Origin: Mucilaginibacter gracilis
Lineage (GTDB): Bacteria; Bacteroidota; Bacteroidia; Sphingobacteriales; Sphingobacteriaceae
Direction: 5' to 3'
NCBI RefSeq assembly: GCF_003633615.1
Contig: NZ_RBKU01000001.1
Span: 682,001-746,000 of the forward strand
Length of the DNA: 64,000 bases
Shown: piece by piece, positions 38,921 through 47,075 of the stretch
How the letters are laid out: each line of letters opens with the position of its first letter
Numbering within the stretch: position 1 is the stretch's first letter
Notes under the pieces: generated by a model
What the model saw: the letters and a program-made list of their open reading frames with translations, nothing else
Told to the model about the DNA's origin: nothing
Database searches by the model: none
Translations under genes and position numbers: made by a program

Positions 38921-39859
38921 TTACCTTTTGGATGTATTGTTATTCAAATTCTTTCCATAATATACATCACCAGGAATATGATGGCCTGCATAAACTTTAT
39001 CAAGAATATTATACAATACAGGATCATAAGCTTTCAGGTCGTCTGGAGACTGGATACGCATACCTCCATCGTAGAATTCAATATTAGACCAAAACCACCA
39101 CTGCGTACCTTCTGCCCAGTATTCTGCAACTGTGTTAATGGCATATTGCCCTTTATAAAGGCCCTTGTCCTTAGCATTTTCATAAGCGGCGTTAATTTGT
39201 TTGATCATGTCTGCATCTATCGTTTCTAACACGGCCATGATATTGTGGCTGAATTCATGAACCATAATATTTTCGCCAAAATAGCGGGTGCCTGGATACC
39301 CAAGCAAATTCTCTTCTGCACAAGATGTTTGTATCCCGCCCATTCCTCTCGCCCGTTGATCCCAATATCCGTGATCCGTCATACTTGCAATCCCGCCTGG
39401 TTTGTAATAATTTTCTCTTTCTCCTGGAGTCAACCGGCCATCATCATAAGTGGGTTTCTTCCAATCATGGCATTCTGGAAGATCGGTTTGCATTTCCGAC
39501 TTTCCAATAATAGATAATCTCGCACCAAGTTTAATCATTCCAGCACGGATGTCGGGCCGTTTTAACAGCATATAGTTGATGATATCCCGAGCAATCAACA
39601 GCGCATCATCAGATACCTTCTCTGATGAAATAATTGGGATTCCGAAAGCGTCAGCATATTTTTTATAGAAGGGGTTAAAGCCGTAGCTTACAGGTGGTGA
39701 ATTAACTATAGCCCTATCGAAACTAATTATTAAAGGCTGGCCGGTAGTTTTATCCTGCGCAATACAATAAACCTGGGACAAAAGAAGGACGATCAGCCCA
39801 ACTGAAAGCTGTTTAAGTTTTAAAGGAATTAATCTTTTTATACAAAACATATGCATCAT
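38921..39859 (-). CDS. Secreted HExxH metallopeptidase-like protein
   Basis: About 312 aa when started at the ATG pair 39859/39856, which puts the signal peptide (LSVGLIVLLLSQVYCIAQDK) near the N-terminus; the frame is open to 39928, but that extension is very hydrophobic and lysine-rich. The key motif is ENIMVHEFSHNIMAVLE (HEFSH), with a downstream AEYWAEGTQWWFWSN that could supply the third ligand and substrate contacts. The segment RARGMGGIQTSCAEENLLGYPGTRY is highly patterned. This looks like a gluzincin-type secreted peptidase of unknown substrate. It is not the same family as the DUF6055-like proteins nearby, although all share HExxH. Confidence 0.7.
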   Translation of the reverse strand: MMHMFCIKRLIPLKLKQLSVGLIVLLLSQVYCIAQDKTTGQPLIISFDRAIVNSPPVSYGFNPFYKKYADAFGIPIISSEKVSDDALLIARDIINYMLLKRPDIRAGMIKLGARLSIIGKSEMQTDLPECHDWKKPTYDDGRLTPGERENYYKPGGIASMTDHGYWDQRARGMGGIQTSCAEENLLGYPGTRYFGENIMVHEFSHNIMAVLETIDADMIKQINAAYENAKDKGLYKGQYAINTVAEYWAEGTQWWFWSNIEFYDGGMRIQSPDDLKAYDPVLYNILDKVYAGHHIPGDVYYGKNLNNNTSKR

Positions 39860-40367
39860 TAATTTTAACAGTTTTAGAAAAATAAAATTCTTAATAAAAA
39901 AATGGATTTTTAAATAGATATTTTCCAATTGTAACTATATCTTATCTCATAATTCATGCGCACCTGAGTTTATTAGAAACCCAACGGTCCGAAAACGATG
40001 TGCTGTATCTCGATGTTGACAGAAAGGTATCCATTGTTTCAGAAAATAATGATGATCAATTCTCTGCTGATTCGTGGTTGATTTACCAACATTCTTGATT
40101 ATTTTGGAAAGACAGGGCGGTATCTTGTCGCTGGAAATAATAGGCTATCTAATATTTGAATCTACATTGATTTACTCAGATGTCGAAAAGCACGGTAGGA
40201 GTTGAGAATAATACAATAAGCCAAATCGTATCAGTATTGACATCGATGTGGCTAATATATTGTTATAATTTGTTAATATCTCCAAAACATCTCAGCATAT
40301 GGTTCTTAAATTTGTTTATTAGGCAATTAGACATGGCCTACCCAAAAGTAACCAATTAAATACCAAT
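39860..40367. other. Intergenic region with a short coding remnant
   Basis: On the plus strand around 39964-40099 one frame reads LLETQRSENDVLYLDVDRKV then SIVSENNDDQFSADSWLIYQ before a stop, which looks like protein-coding sequence but has no start or continuation. I do not recognise its family. The remaining 270 nt are AT-rich and should contain the promoter of the lipoprotein gene at 40368. Confidence 0.4.
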
Positions 40368-41780
40368 ATGATATACACCAAGTATTTTGTACCCCTCGTT
40401 GCTATGGCATCGATCACCGTTATAGTGGCATGCAAACGCTCCGCTACTGATGTCGAATCGCTTAAAGTATCAGACACGGCGAAAAAAGAATTAAATGCTG
40501 CAAAAACTATTTATTATCCTGCTAATGTTTGGCTTGTGCCGGCAAACAACGATTACAGTAATAATAACAGTGAATTCAGCAATTTCCGAAAATCTGAATC
40601 AAGTGATGTAGCTATGTTCTGGGCCAAAGAATACGGAAACGATCCTACCGTCAATCAGGACGCTACCCAAAGATTCAATCCAAACACATCGATAACAGAA
40701 TTAGAAAGATTTTACACCTGTTACCGAGATACACTGAAATTTGTACAAAAAGGACAATCACTGACTGACCAATACAAAATGTTGACATATATATTTTACA
40801 GCACTACCGATGGTAGCGCTTACGGTGGTGGCGTTGACAATAAAGTTGGCGTATTATGGTCGCCTGCTTTACGAATTAATACTACTCCTTACGGAGCTTT
40901 GGCACATGAACTCGGCCATTCATTTCAATATATGGTTCATGCGGATGGTGCCTGGGGATTTAACTCCACGCCGGCAGGAAGCAATAGTCAAACTATTTTT
41001 GAAATGACATCCCAGTACATGTTGTTCCAAGTATATTTGGGATGGATGACCTTCGAAAACTATCACCTGGTAAGTTTTATGCATCAAACCCACCTCTCCT
41101 TTTTGCACGAGGACAATCAATATCATTCTCCATATGTTTTAGAGTACTGGTCTAATAAACGTGGCAGGGACTTTGTAGGAAAAATATGGCGAAATGCGAC
41201 CCAGGGAGAGGATGCGGTCATGACCTATAAGAGATTAACCGGATTAAGCCAATCGCAGTTTAATGACGAGATGTTTGATGCTGACCGAAAATTTATAACC
41301 TGGGATTTGGCCCGTATTGCGCAAGCCGCAAAACCTTATGCAAACCAACATCTTGCAACCTTAAACAGCGCCGGAAATGGCTGGTACCAAATAGCAGAAA
41401 GCAACTGTCCACAAAATTACGGTTATAATGGAATTAAATTAAAAGTTCCAGCTTCAGGGACCACTGTAACACTCCAGTTTCAGGGAATTGCAGGCGCTAC
41501 AGGTTACAGGGCTATCAATATTGATAAAGCGGGGTGGCGATATGGATTTGTAGCCTATAAAAAAGACGGCACCCGCGTTTACGGAAGCGTAAATTCAAGT
41601 TCAACCGGTACTGCCAGCTTTGTAGTACCGGCCAATACCACCTACCTGTGGCTTGTCGTAACCGGTGCCCCAACACAACATTGGGAGCATTTAAATGATG
41701 GGAATGCTTCAAATGATGAAGAATGGCCTTATCAGGTTAAATTAACAGGGACCACACTTGATGATTCTGTTATAAAATAA
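40368..41780 (+). CDS. DUF6055-like lipoprotein with HELGH metalloprotease motif, intact copy
   Basis: This 470-aa lipoprotein (lipobox VIVAC, Cys22) has a mature domain beginning KTIYYPANVWLVPANNDYSN. The zincin motif ALAHELGHSFQYM is at 180-184 and a Glu/Gln-rich follow-up is at SQTIFEMTSQYMLFQVYLGWM. The middle part (EDNQYHSPYVLEYWSNKRGRDFVGKIW, TYKRLTGLSQSQFNDEMFDADRK) and the C-terminal beta domain (GWRYGFVAYKKDGTRVYGSV, YLWLVVTGAPTQHW) align in order with the T9SS-exported protein at 8199. This version replaces the sorting domain with a lipid anchor. It is probably a surface or periplasmic metalloprotease-like protein. A broken near-copy lies 6 kb upstream. Confidence 0.85.
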   Translation: MIYTKYFVPLVAMASITVIVACKRSATDVESLKVSDTAKKELNAAKTIYYPANVWLVPANNDYSNNNSEFSNFRKSESSDVAMFWAKEYGNDPTVNQDATQRFNPNTSITELERFYTCYRDTLKFVQKGQSLTDQYKMLTYIFYSTTDGSAYGGGVDNKVGVLWSPALRINTTPYGALAHELGHSFQYMVHADGAWGFNSTPAGSNSQTIFEMTSQYMLFQVYLGWMTFENYHLVSFMHQTHLSFLHEDNQYHSPYVLEYWSNKRGRDFVGKIWRNATQGEDAVMTYKRLTGLSQSQFNDEMFDADRKFITWDLARIAQAAKPYANQHLATLNSAGNGWYQIAESNCPQNYGYNGIKLKVPASGTTVTLQFQGIAGATGYRAINIDKAGWRYGFVAYKKDGTRVYGSVNSSSTGTASFVVPANTTYLWLVVTGAPTQHWEHLNDGNASNDEEWPYQVKLTGTTLDDSVIK

Positions 41781-41886
41781 TTCCAAATTAGAAAAATTCC
41801 CGAACGCTGCAGGTACATTTTATGAGTATCCGTAGCGTTCGGAAATATTTAAGAAAATTAAACAAGGATCATCAATATATAATAGG

Positions 41887-42093
41887 TTATTCTTTTAGTG
41901 CGCCCTTCTTTTTAATGGCAGATACATTCTCCATACCTGCCAAATCTGATATTTTATACCATGTCGGCATACCGCGCATTTTATCGGTTATCAATTTTCC
42001 GTTAATACGAAGATTTTCAACAACTTCAGATACAATGATAGCAATTAAAATACCGGGATATATCAAACGGATGGTAGCTATTCTGGATCGCAA
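41887..42093 (-). CDS. Fragment of an unknown membrane protein
   Basis: A 68-aa frame with a hydrophobic segment (IATIRLIYPGILIAIIVSEVVENL) followed by TDKMRGMPTWYKISDLAGMENVSAIKKKGALKE. The ending looks like a natural C-terminus, but the upstream frame is closed soon before the ATG. It may be the tail of a lost gene; no family is recognised. Confidence 0.3.
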   Translation of the reverse strand: MRSRIATIRLIYPGILIAIIVSEVVENLRINGKLITDKMRGMPTWYKISDLAGMENVSAIKKKGALKE

Positions 42094-42101
42094 AAAAAAT
42101 C

Positions 42102-42351
42102 AACAAAAGCCTGTTCGTCTTAGCCAGGTCATATTGAACGATCATGCTGATAATACACTTCAAATATTTATTACGGTGGTATCACAATTCCGGGGGTAAT
42201 GGAGTGTTTCCAAATGACGGGTTGCAGCGACTTCCTATTGCGCATTGCCACACGTCATATGGAAGAGTATAGTGAGTTTTTTAGTACCAAGCTAGCTAAA
42301 CTGCCGTACATTACTACGGTACAAAGTTCCTTGTGTCTTGTCATAAGCTAA
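42102..42351 (+). pseudogene. Remnant of an Lrp/AsnC family regulator
   Basis: One frame gives QVILNDHADNTLQIFITVVSQFRG and stops; shifting by one nucleotide continues VMECFQMTGCSDFLLRIATR and then HMEEYSEFFSTKLAKLPYIT and TVQSSLCLVIS before the stop at 42349-42351. This is the RAM/AsnC effector domain pattern (peVxECyxvTGxxDyLLrV ... lpxVxxvqSs). The N-terminal HTH domain is missing. A frameshift and a large 5' loss make it a pseudogene. Confidence 0.75.
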
Positions 42352-43448
42352 AAGCGATACCGCTTACCTTTTATAATATAAAAAAATAGAGATTGAAAAC
42401 AACGTTATCATTATTAAAGGGCGAAAAGATGCAGGGAATCTTCCTATGCGAATAGAAATATCAAACCTGTTACTGAAAGTAGAGCCGCCCCAGTTATCAT
42501 AGAAGTCCCGTGCCTATTGTGTAACGAGCCGTATTAGAAACCACCAGCCCGGGCAAGGACTTCGGATTGGTAGGCGAATATTAAACGGCTCGTACTTTGA
42601 TGATAGCTTTTCCTAGCGATGTTATTTAAGGGTTTTAAAGGACATGGTTTTTATAGATCTGATGGCGTTAGATTGAGAGCATATCCCGCTACAATTGGCC
42701 GAACTTGCTAAAGTCCAAGAACGTTTTAAGAACGTTTTAGAAAAACTGATTGCGTTGACCCCTCTTTGCCAATTTACTTTCTTCCACCTAAGATCTGAAT
42801 TTAAGCACTAAAGGTGGTCATTTTAAAATTGGCCAATTTGTGCGATTTAATATACTATTAAAATATTTTGCAGATTAATTGCTAAGGAAATGTTGTTCCC
42901 GATTGTCGTAATCATGAAAAGTTTTTTCGTAGGCATTAGGACGTACTAAATATCATTGACCGATCACCGTTTTATGGCCCCAGGGTGAGTTAATAGAGTG
43001 TTAAAGTAATACTCAAATCGAATTTATAAAACATTGCAACACTCTAAATTCTGGCATGCAAAGGTGCACATTCGGCGTTTGGCAGCACTCCAGATGTGCG
43101 TAATCAGGCTTAATGACAAAGTACCGCAAAATAAGAGTGATGGATATTTTGCGAAGTTATTCTGCAAATTTTCTGCGAATAAAAAAACCCAACTCGCCAG
43201 AGTTGGGTTAAATCATTGATTTTCAGTGCTCCCCAGAATGGACATAATTCGGACCAAATGGTAGAACAATTAAAAATTTTGAATGAATTGAATGTGGTTT
43301 AAAGTGGCTCGATTCTCCTTCGGAATCAGGTTATGATATAGATCTACATTTCGAGTACTGGGTGCCGGCAATGCAGTAAACGACGAGAAAGTTAGTAATG
43401 TCGAAAAATGATTTTTAATATCTCGTATCTTGCAGAAACTTTAAAACC
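42352..43448. other. 1.1-kb non-coding region with IS-like debris, a terminator and a short repeat
   Basis: No gene is supportable. It contains a 7-bp inverted repeat (GAGCCGT near 42524, ACGGCTC near 42588) and a segment 42743-42845 with TTGACCCC and AATTGGCCAATT that resembles insertion-sequence end debris. There is a minus-strand terminator hairpin at 43186-43209 (AACCCAACTC/GAGTTGGGTT with seven T on the minus strand). A 16-nt sequence at 43161-43176 is identical to 53545-53560. A 40-nt sequence at 43227-43267 is related to 46042-46083. Confidence 0.5.
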
Positions 43449-44087
43449 ATGAAACTTATCATCGAAAAATGGCTGGACACGCAAACGCTGCCGCTGACCG
43501 CCGAACCATTACTTGCGGACGCGATCACCTGTTATAAATCGGGTGCTTACAGAGCATCAATGCTTATGTCTTATTTGGGCTTTCTAATGATTATAAAAGA
43601 CCGCGTTATGAACGGGGACCGGCCGGCAATGTTGCCACTTCATAAATGGAACGAGAAGCGTACTCTGCTTCAAAACGAAGACAAATGGGAGGCCGAAATA
43701 AATTCCGCGTTGCAGAAAAAAGAGGAATTTACGGGATCTGGCCCAAGCAAGACTAAAACAGAAGACCCATTCTTTTACATCAGTGAAGGCTTACGACAAC
43801 AGCTAACCTATTGGAAGGATCGTCGGAACGATTGTGCTCACAATAAAGAGAATATTATCATTGGCGCACATATCGAGGCTTTTTGGGCTTTTATGATTAG
43901 CAATTTACCGAAGATCACGCTACAAGGTGGCATGGCAACTTTGTTACAAAAGTTGACTTCCTATTACGACCCGACGCAAACCCCATCTGGGACACCGTTG
44001 ATGCCGATATTGGAACTGATCTCTTCATCAGTTGAGACTTCGAAATTAGATGAATTTTGGAATCAGGCTTTTACGGTAATCGATTAA
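43449..44087 (+). CDS. HEPN-like domain protein, possible RNase toxin or defence factor
   Basis: This 212-aa soluble protein carries the motif RRNDCAHNKEN (R126-N-x3-H131), which fits the Rx4-6H active site of HEPN nucleases. It is set in a helical context: an N-terminal four-helix-like part with YKSGAYRASMLMSYLGFLMI, a typical HEPN helix, and a following helix IIIGAHIEAFWAFMI. HEPN proteins cleave RNA in toxin-antitoxin and abortive-infection systems, or act as structural partners. Its neighbour, the ORF at 45375, was adjacent before the IS630 insertion and could be its partner. The HEPN call rests on the motif and helix pattern only. Confidence 0.6.
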   Translation: MKLIIEKWLDTQTLPLTAEPLLADAITCYKSGAYRASMLMSYLGFLMIIKDRVMNGDRPAMLPLHKWNEKRTLLQNEDKWEAEINSALQKKEEFTGSGPSKTKTEDPFFYISEGLRQQLTYWKDRRNDCAHNKENIIIGAHIEAFWAFMISNLPKITLQGGMATLLQKLTSYYDPTQTPSGTPLMPILELISSSVETSKLDEFWNQAFTVID

Positions 44088-44172
44088 ACAGGCGACTGGT
44101 TTTTCGAACGTCAAAATCAATTCATTTTCCAAGCGCTGAAGCTAAACGATGAAAACGTAAAACGATCGCTCC

Positions 44173-45375
44173 TAGTGTTATGTTAATCGTGTAATGACGG
44201 ATAAAGTCTTTTCAGTTTTATTCGCGCATCTTTATTTTCGAACTGCCAGTTAATTTTGCTGTTCTTATTATTTCTGTTGTGTTGCCATGCCGCTACCTCT
44301 TCATTGATCTTCAGCATTGTTGAAATATGCCTGTTTAGGCATTGCCCATTCAATACATGCAATTCTATCTCGGCCATATTGAGCCAGCTTCCATGCTTGG
44401 GCGTATAAACAAACTCAAACCTATCCCATAGCCTTTTGGCTTCGGCTGGTTCAAATGTCTCGTAAAATGCAGAGGCCGAATGGGTTTTAAAATTGTCCAT
44501 TACTAAAGTTATTTTTTTCGCTGTCGGGTACCATTCATCTGCTATTCTTTTTACGAATAAAGCCCAGTCCTTTTTGGTTTTAAACGCCGTAATTTCTACA
44601 AAGCGCTTGCCCCTCAAAGGCTCGTTGGCCATAAATATATTGACTACCCCATGCCTTATGTACTCGTAATCTACTCTTGCCTCCTGGCCAGGCTTCATGG
44701 CTTGAGAGGGCTGCCCTTCTTCTATCAATTGTTTTGGCGACTCATCCATACATACAACCGGAAATTCCTCATCATAAGGTTTTTTGTATACATCCAATAC
44801 GCGTTCCATATTGGCTACAAATTCGCTGCTTTTTTCCGGTGGTATTACCCAGCCCTTTACTTTCCAAGGCTTAAGTTCGTTTTTTTAAGCACACTTCTTA
44901 CTGTTACATGCGAAATACTTTCTACATATTCCAACTCTACCATTTTATCGGCGAGTAGCCTTAATGACCATTTAGCAAACCCCTCAGGCGGCTCGCTGCA
45001 ACACAAGGCAACCAGCTTCGCTTCTACATCGCCATCTGATTTTGTTTCATAAACACGGCTGGTGGGGCGACGATCTAAAACACCTTCAAAACCCTCTTCA
45101 ATAAACTTTTTCTTCACCCGGTCTATCGTTCGCATCCCTACTTTCAGGACTTTGCTGATCTGTTCATTTGTTATTTTCTCCGCATATTCCCCTTCATCAC
45201 AATTCAATAGTATATAGGCTGTCCGGAATGTTTGAGAACTATGGGAGCCCTTGTTGATTATCGAGTATAACTCTCCAACCTCCTCTTTTGTAAGTTTTAT
45301 CGTATAACGTACCATCTGTAATTTGTTTTACAAATATACGCTTTTATACGTCATATTATATTTAACTTAACACTA
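44173..45375. mobile_element. IS630 family insertion sequence with TA target duplication
   Basis: The element spans 44175-45373 and is flanked by TA (44173-44174 and 45374-45375), the standard target duplication of the IS630/mariner group. The terminal inverted repeats are imperfect: left GTGTTATGTTAATCGTGTAA, right (reverse complement) GTGTTAAGTTAAATATAATA, both continuing to ATGACG. It carries one transposase gene read by frameshift on the minus strand. The right-hand TA contributes the A of the ATG of the following gene, so the insertion has cut that gene from its own leader. Confidence 0.9.
44183..45315 (-). CDS. IS630 family transposase, expressed by -1 frameshift
   Basis: Two overlapping minus-strand frames make one transposase of about 377 aa. 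The first (45315-44857, 152 aa) has the N-terminal HTH domains (ITNEQISKVLKVGMRTIDRVKKKF) and ends LKKTNLSLGK. The second (44809-44183, ATG at 44809, open upstream to the shift) holds the DDE catalytic domain: VVCMDESPKQL, ITLVMDNFKTH and TPKHGSWLNMAEIELH. Joining them needs a -1 shift at a run of seven A (44882-44888), giving LKKNELKPWKVKGWVIPPE. Such slippery A-runs are the usual way IS630 elements make full transposase, so this is likely programmed and not decay. Confidence 0.88.
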
Positions 45376-45818
45376 TGAATAATTATTTAAAAATATTTGC
45401 GTCAATGCTGCGTAATAAACTTATACCTGATACGGAGGTGGCTGAGGCAATCACGCTTTTTGTAAGCAAAAAGGAATTCGTGAATGACCCGGTCGATCGC
45501 CAAGCATTGATCGATAATGGATATGACAAGGAGTTATATAAAAAGCTATTTGTAGAGCCCAATAGAGAATACTATAAAGTTTGGGAAGAGATTAACAGCT
45601 TTTCTGGCACCTATCGCCAATACATAGAATTTATGCCCTTGACTAAAGAGGTAGTTGAATTCGTATGCACGGAGTTAGCCAAATCGTATAATCCATATTT
45701 CCTTGCGCAAACTTTGGAAGACTTGTTTACCAAAAATATGGTGAAGAAACAGGAATTTAAAGATATTGCGGCAGCAGAAGGAATAACGTTACCGTCAAAT
45801 CTTCCAAGTTTAGCATAG
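45375..45818 (+). CDS. Hypothetical protein displaced by IS630
   Basis: A 147-aa helical protein beginning MNNYLKIFASMLRNKLIPD and ending AAAEGITLPSNLPSLA. No signal peptide or membrane segment is present and I do not recognise the family. The ATG is formed across the IS630 target duplication (its A is the second base of TA). The coding sequence is therefore intact, but the native promoter and ribosome-binding region are now 1.2 kb upstream beyond the IS. Before insertion it lay about 85 nt after the HEPN gene, so the two may have been an operon. Confidence 0.6.
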   Translation: MNNYLKIFASMLRNKLIPDTEVAEAITLFVSKKEFVNDPVDRQALIDNGYDKELYKKLFVEPNREYYKVWEEINSFSGTYRQYIEFMPLTKEVVEFVCTELAKSYNPYFLAQTLEDLFTKNMVKKQEFKDIAAAEGITLPSNLPSLA

Positions 45819-46702
45819 TTTTAAAGCGGTAAGGGTTGGCTTTACCGCTTCTTGTTTGACCCCTAATTTCCTTCCCCAACTCCAACGACATTTGCAATCT
45901 ACCCCAACAATCCGCCTATTATTGATTCAAAACAACGAACCATGGAAATGAAATCATTCATTTTCCACAAAATCCGCATATGTTCAGTAAATTGATTTGA
46001 TAACCACAAACTCAAGAAAGATAAGCAAATCCTATAAGGTTTGCTCCAGATTGGACATAATTCCAATCATTTGGTAGAGTCACTTTATTGAAATGCTGAG
46101 TTACCCAAAACATAAGCAAAAATTCCGTTGATTCTTCAACGGCAAGATGTCTTTTTGTAAGACAAAAAGTCTCTTGCCCTCCGGGGGAATTGAAAAAACT
46201 CGCAACTCGTTTTTTTTATGGTTGATCAAGTAAATCCAATGGAAGTCATTAAATGCAACAATGGGAAACGATCCAGTTCGTTTTTGAAATGAATAAGTGA
46301 AATGTAACTATGGAACAATATAACGTAGAAACAATATATCTATGCCACGATAACGATAATGCCTTAGGATTTGAATTTAAAAACGGGTTATATAAATATA
46401 GTGATATTGATTTATAAAACTACAGAGTGATAAAGTTATAACGATAGGTTGTTAATCAGATCTAAAGATATTTGGAACTAAAGTAATTAGATAGGTAGTT
46501 ATGCTGTTGCACCGCGATGTCGATCAACAGTTACAAAGCTTCACCGTTACGAAGATCCTCGGTTATACTGTTATATAATCTAAAATTCTACTGGAACATC
46601 AATAATCAGTTGGCGATTATAAAATGCCACCACCTGTATTAAAAAAAATAAAAAAACTTTGTCAGGTTTGGTCGAGATATGTTACTAAGGGTTATAACAA
46701 CT
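45819..46702. other. Non-coding stretch of about 880 nt with an IS-end-like repeat
   Basis: 46042-46083 (GCTCCAGATTGGACATAATT continuing to TTTGGTAGAGTC) is related to 43227-43267 in the same orientation; both may be ends of the same kind of insertion sequence. A 35-codon ORF at 46310-46417 (MEQYNVETIYLCHDNDNALG) has a plausible start but no known relatives that I can name. The rest is AT-rich with no recognisable gene. Confidence 0.4.
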
Positions 46703-46915
46703 CTAGTCCAGGCTTGAAACGAGTAGGGTTCGTACATCAACTTCTAATACTTTCGCAATATCAAACAGCGATTCAACGGTTGGTTGAATGTCGTTAGTAC
46801 ACCATTTAGATACAGTCGTTTTGTTCCGATCCAATTGTTCAGCTAACCAAATGTTAGTTTTCCCCCTTTCTGCTAATACCGCTTTTATTCTATTGAAATT
46901 GCGTTTCTCGGCCAT
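46703..46915 (-). CDS. XRE family (Cro/CI-type HTH) transcriptional regulator
   Basis: A 70-aa protein when started at ATG 46915 (MAEKRNFNRIKAVLAERGKT); six more codons are possible upstream. It is a single HTH_XRE domain: NRIKAVLAERGKTNIWLAEQ, LDRNKTTVSKWCTN and QPTVESLFDIAKVLEVDVRTLL. It is divergently transcribed from the sigma/dCas12f operon with about 160 nt between the starts, so it is the obvious candidate to repress or time that operon as well as itself. The intergenic region is very AT-rich. Confidence 0.85.
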   Translation of the reverse strand: MAEKRNFNRIKAVLAERGKTNIWLAEQLDRNKTTVSKWCTNDIQPTVESLFDIAKVLEVDVRTLLVSSLD

Positions 46916-47075
46916 TTTAATTGCTTTTATCACTATTTACTGCAAGATAAGCAGCAATTACGAACTCGGCTTTTACATAAAATAGCTTATTTATACATCT
47001 TAATTGCTTTTTTATATTTTATAGTTGCTTTTAAATACACTTTTAATTAATTTTACTTTTCTTAATTAAGTGTTT

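Noticed and set aside
41822..42199. 125-aa plus-strand ORF
   Set aside because: Only its last 25-30 residues resemble the Lrp/AsnC domain, which continues in another frame. The front part is opposite a minus-strand fragment and does not look like a protein.
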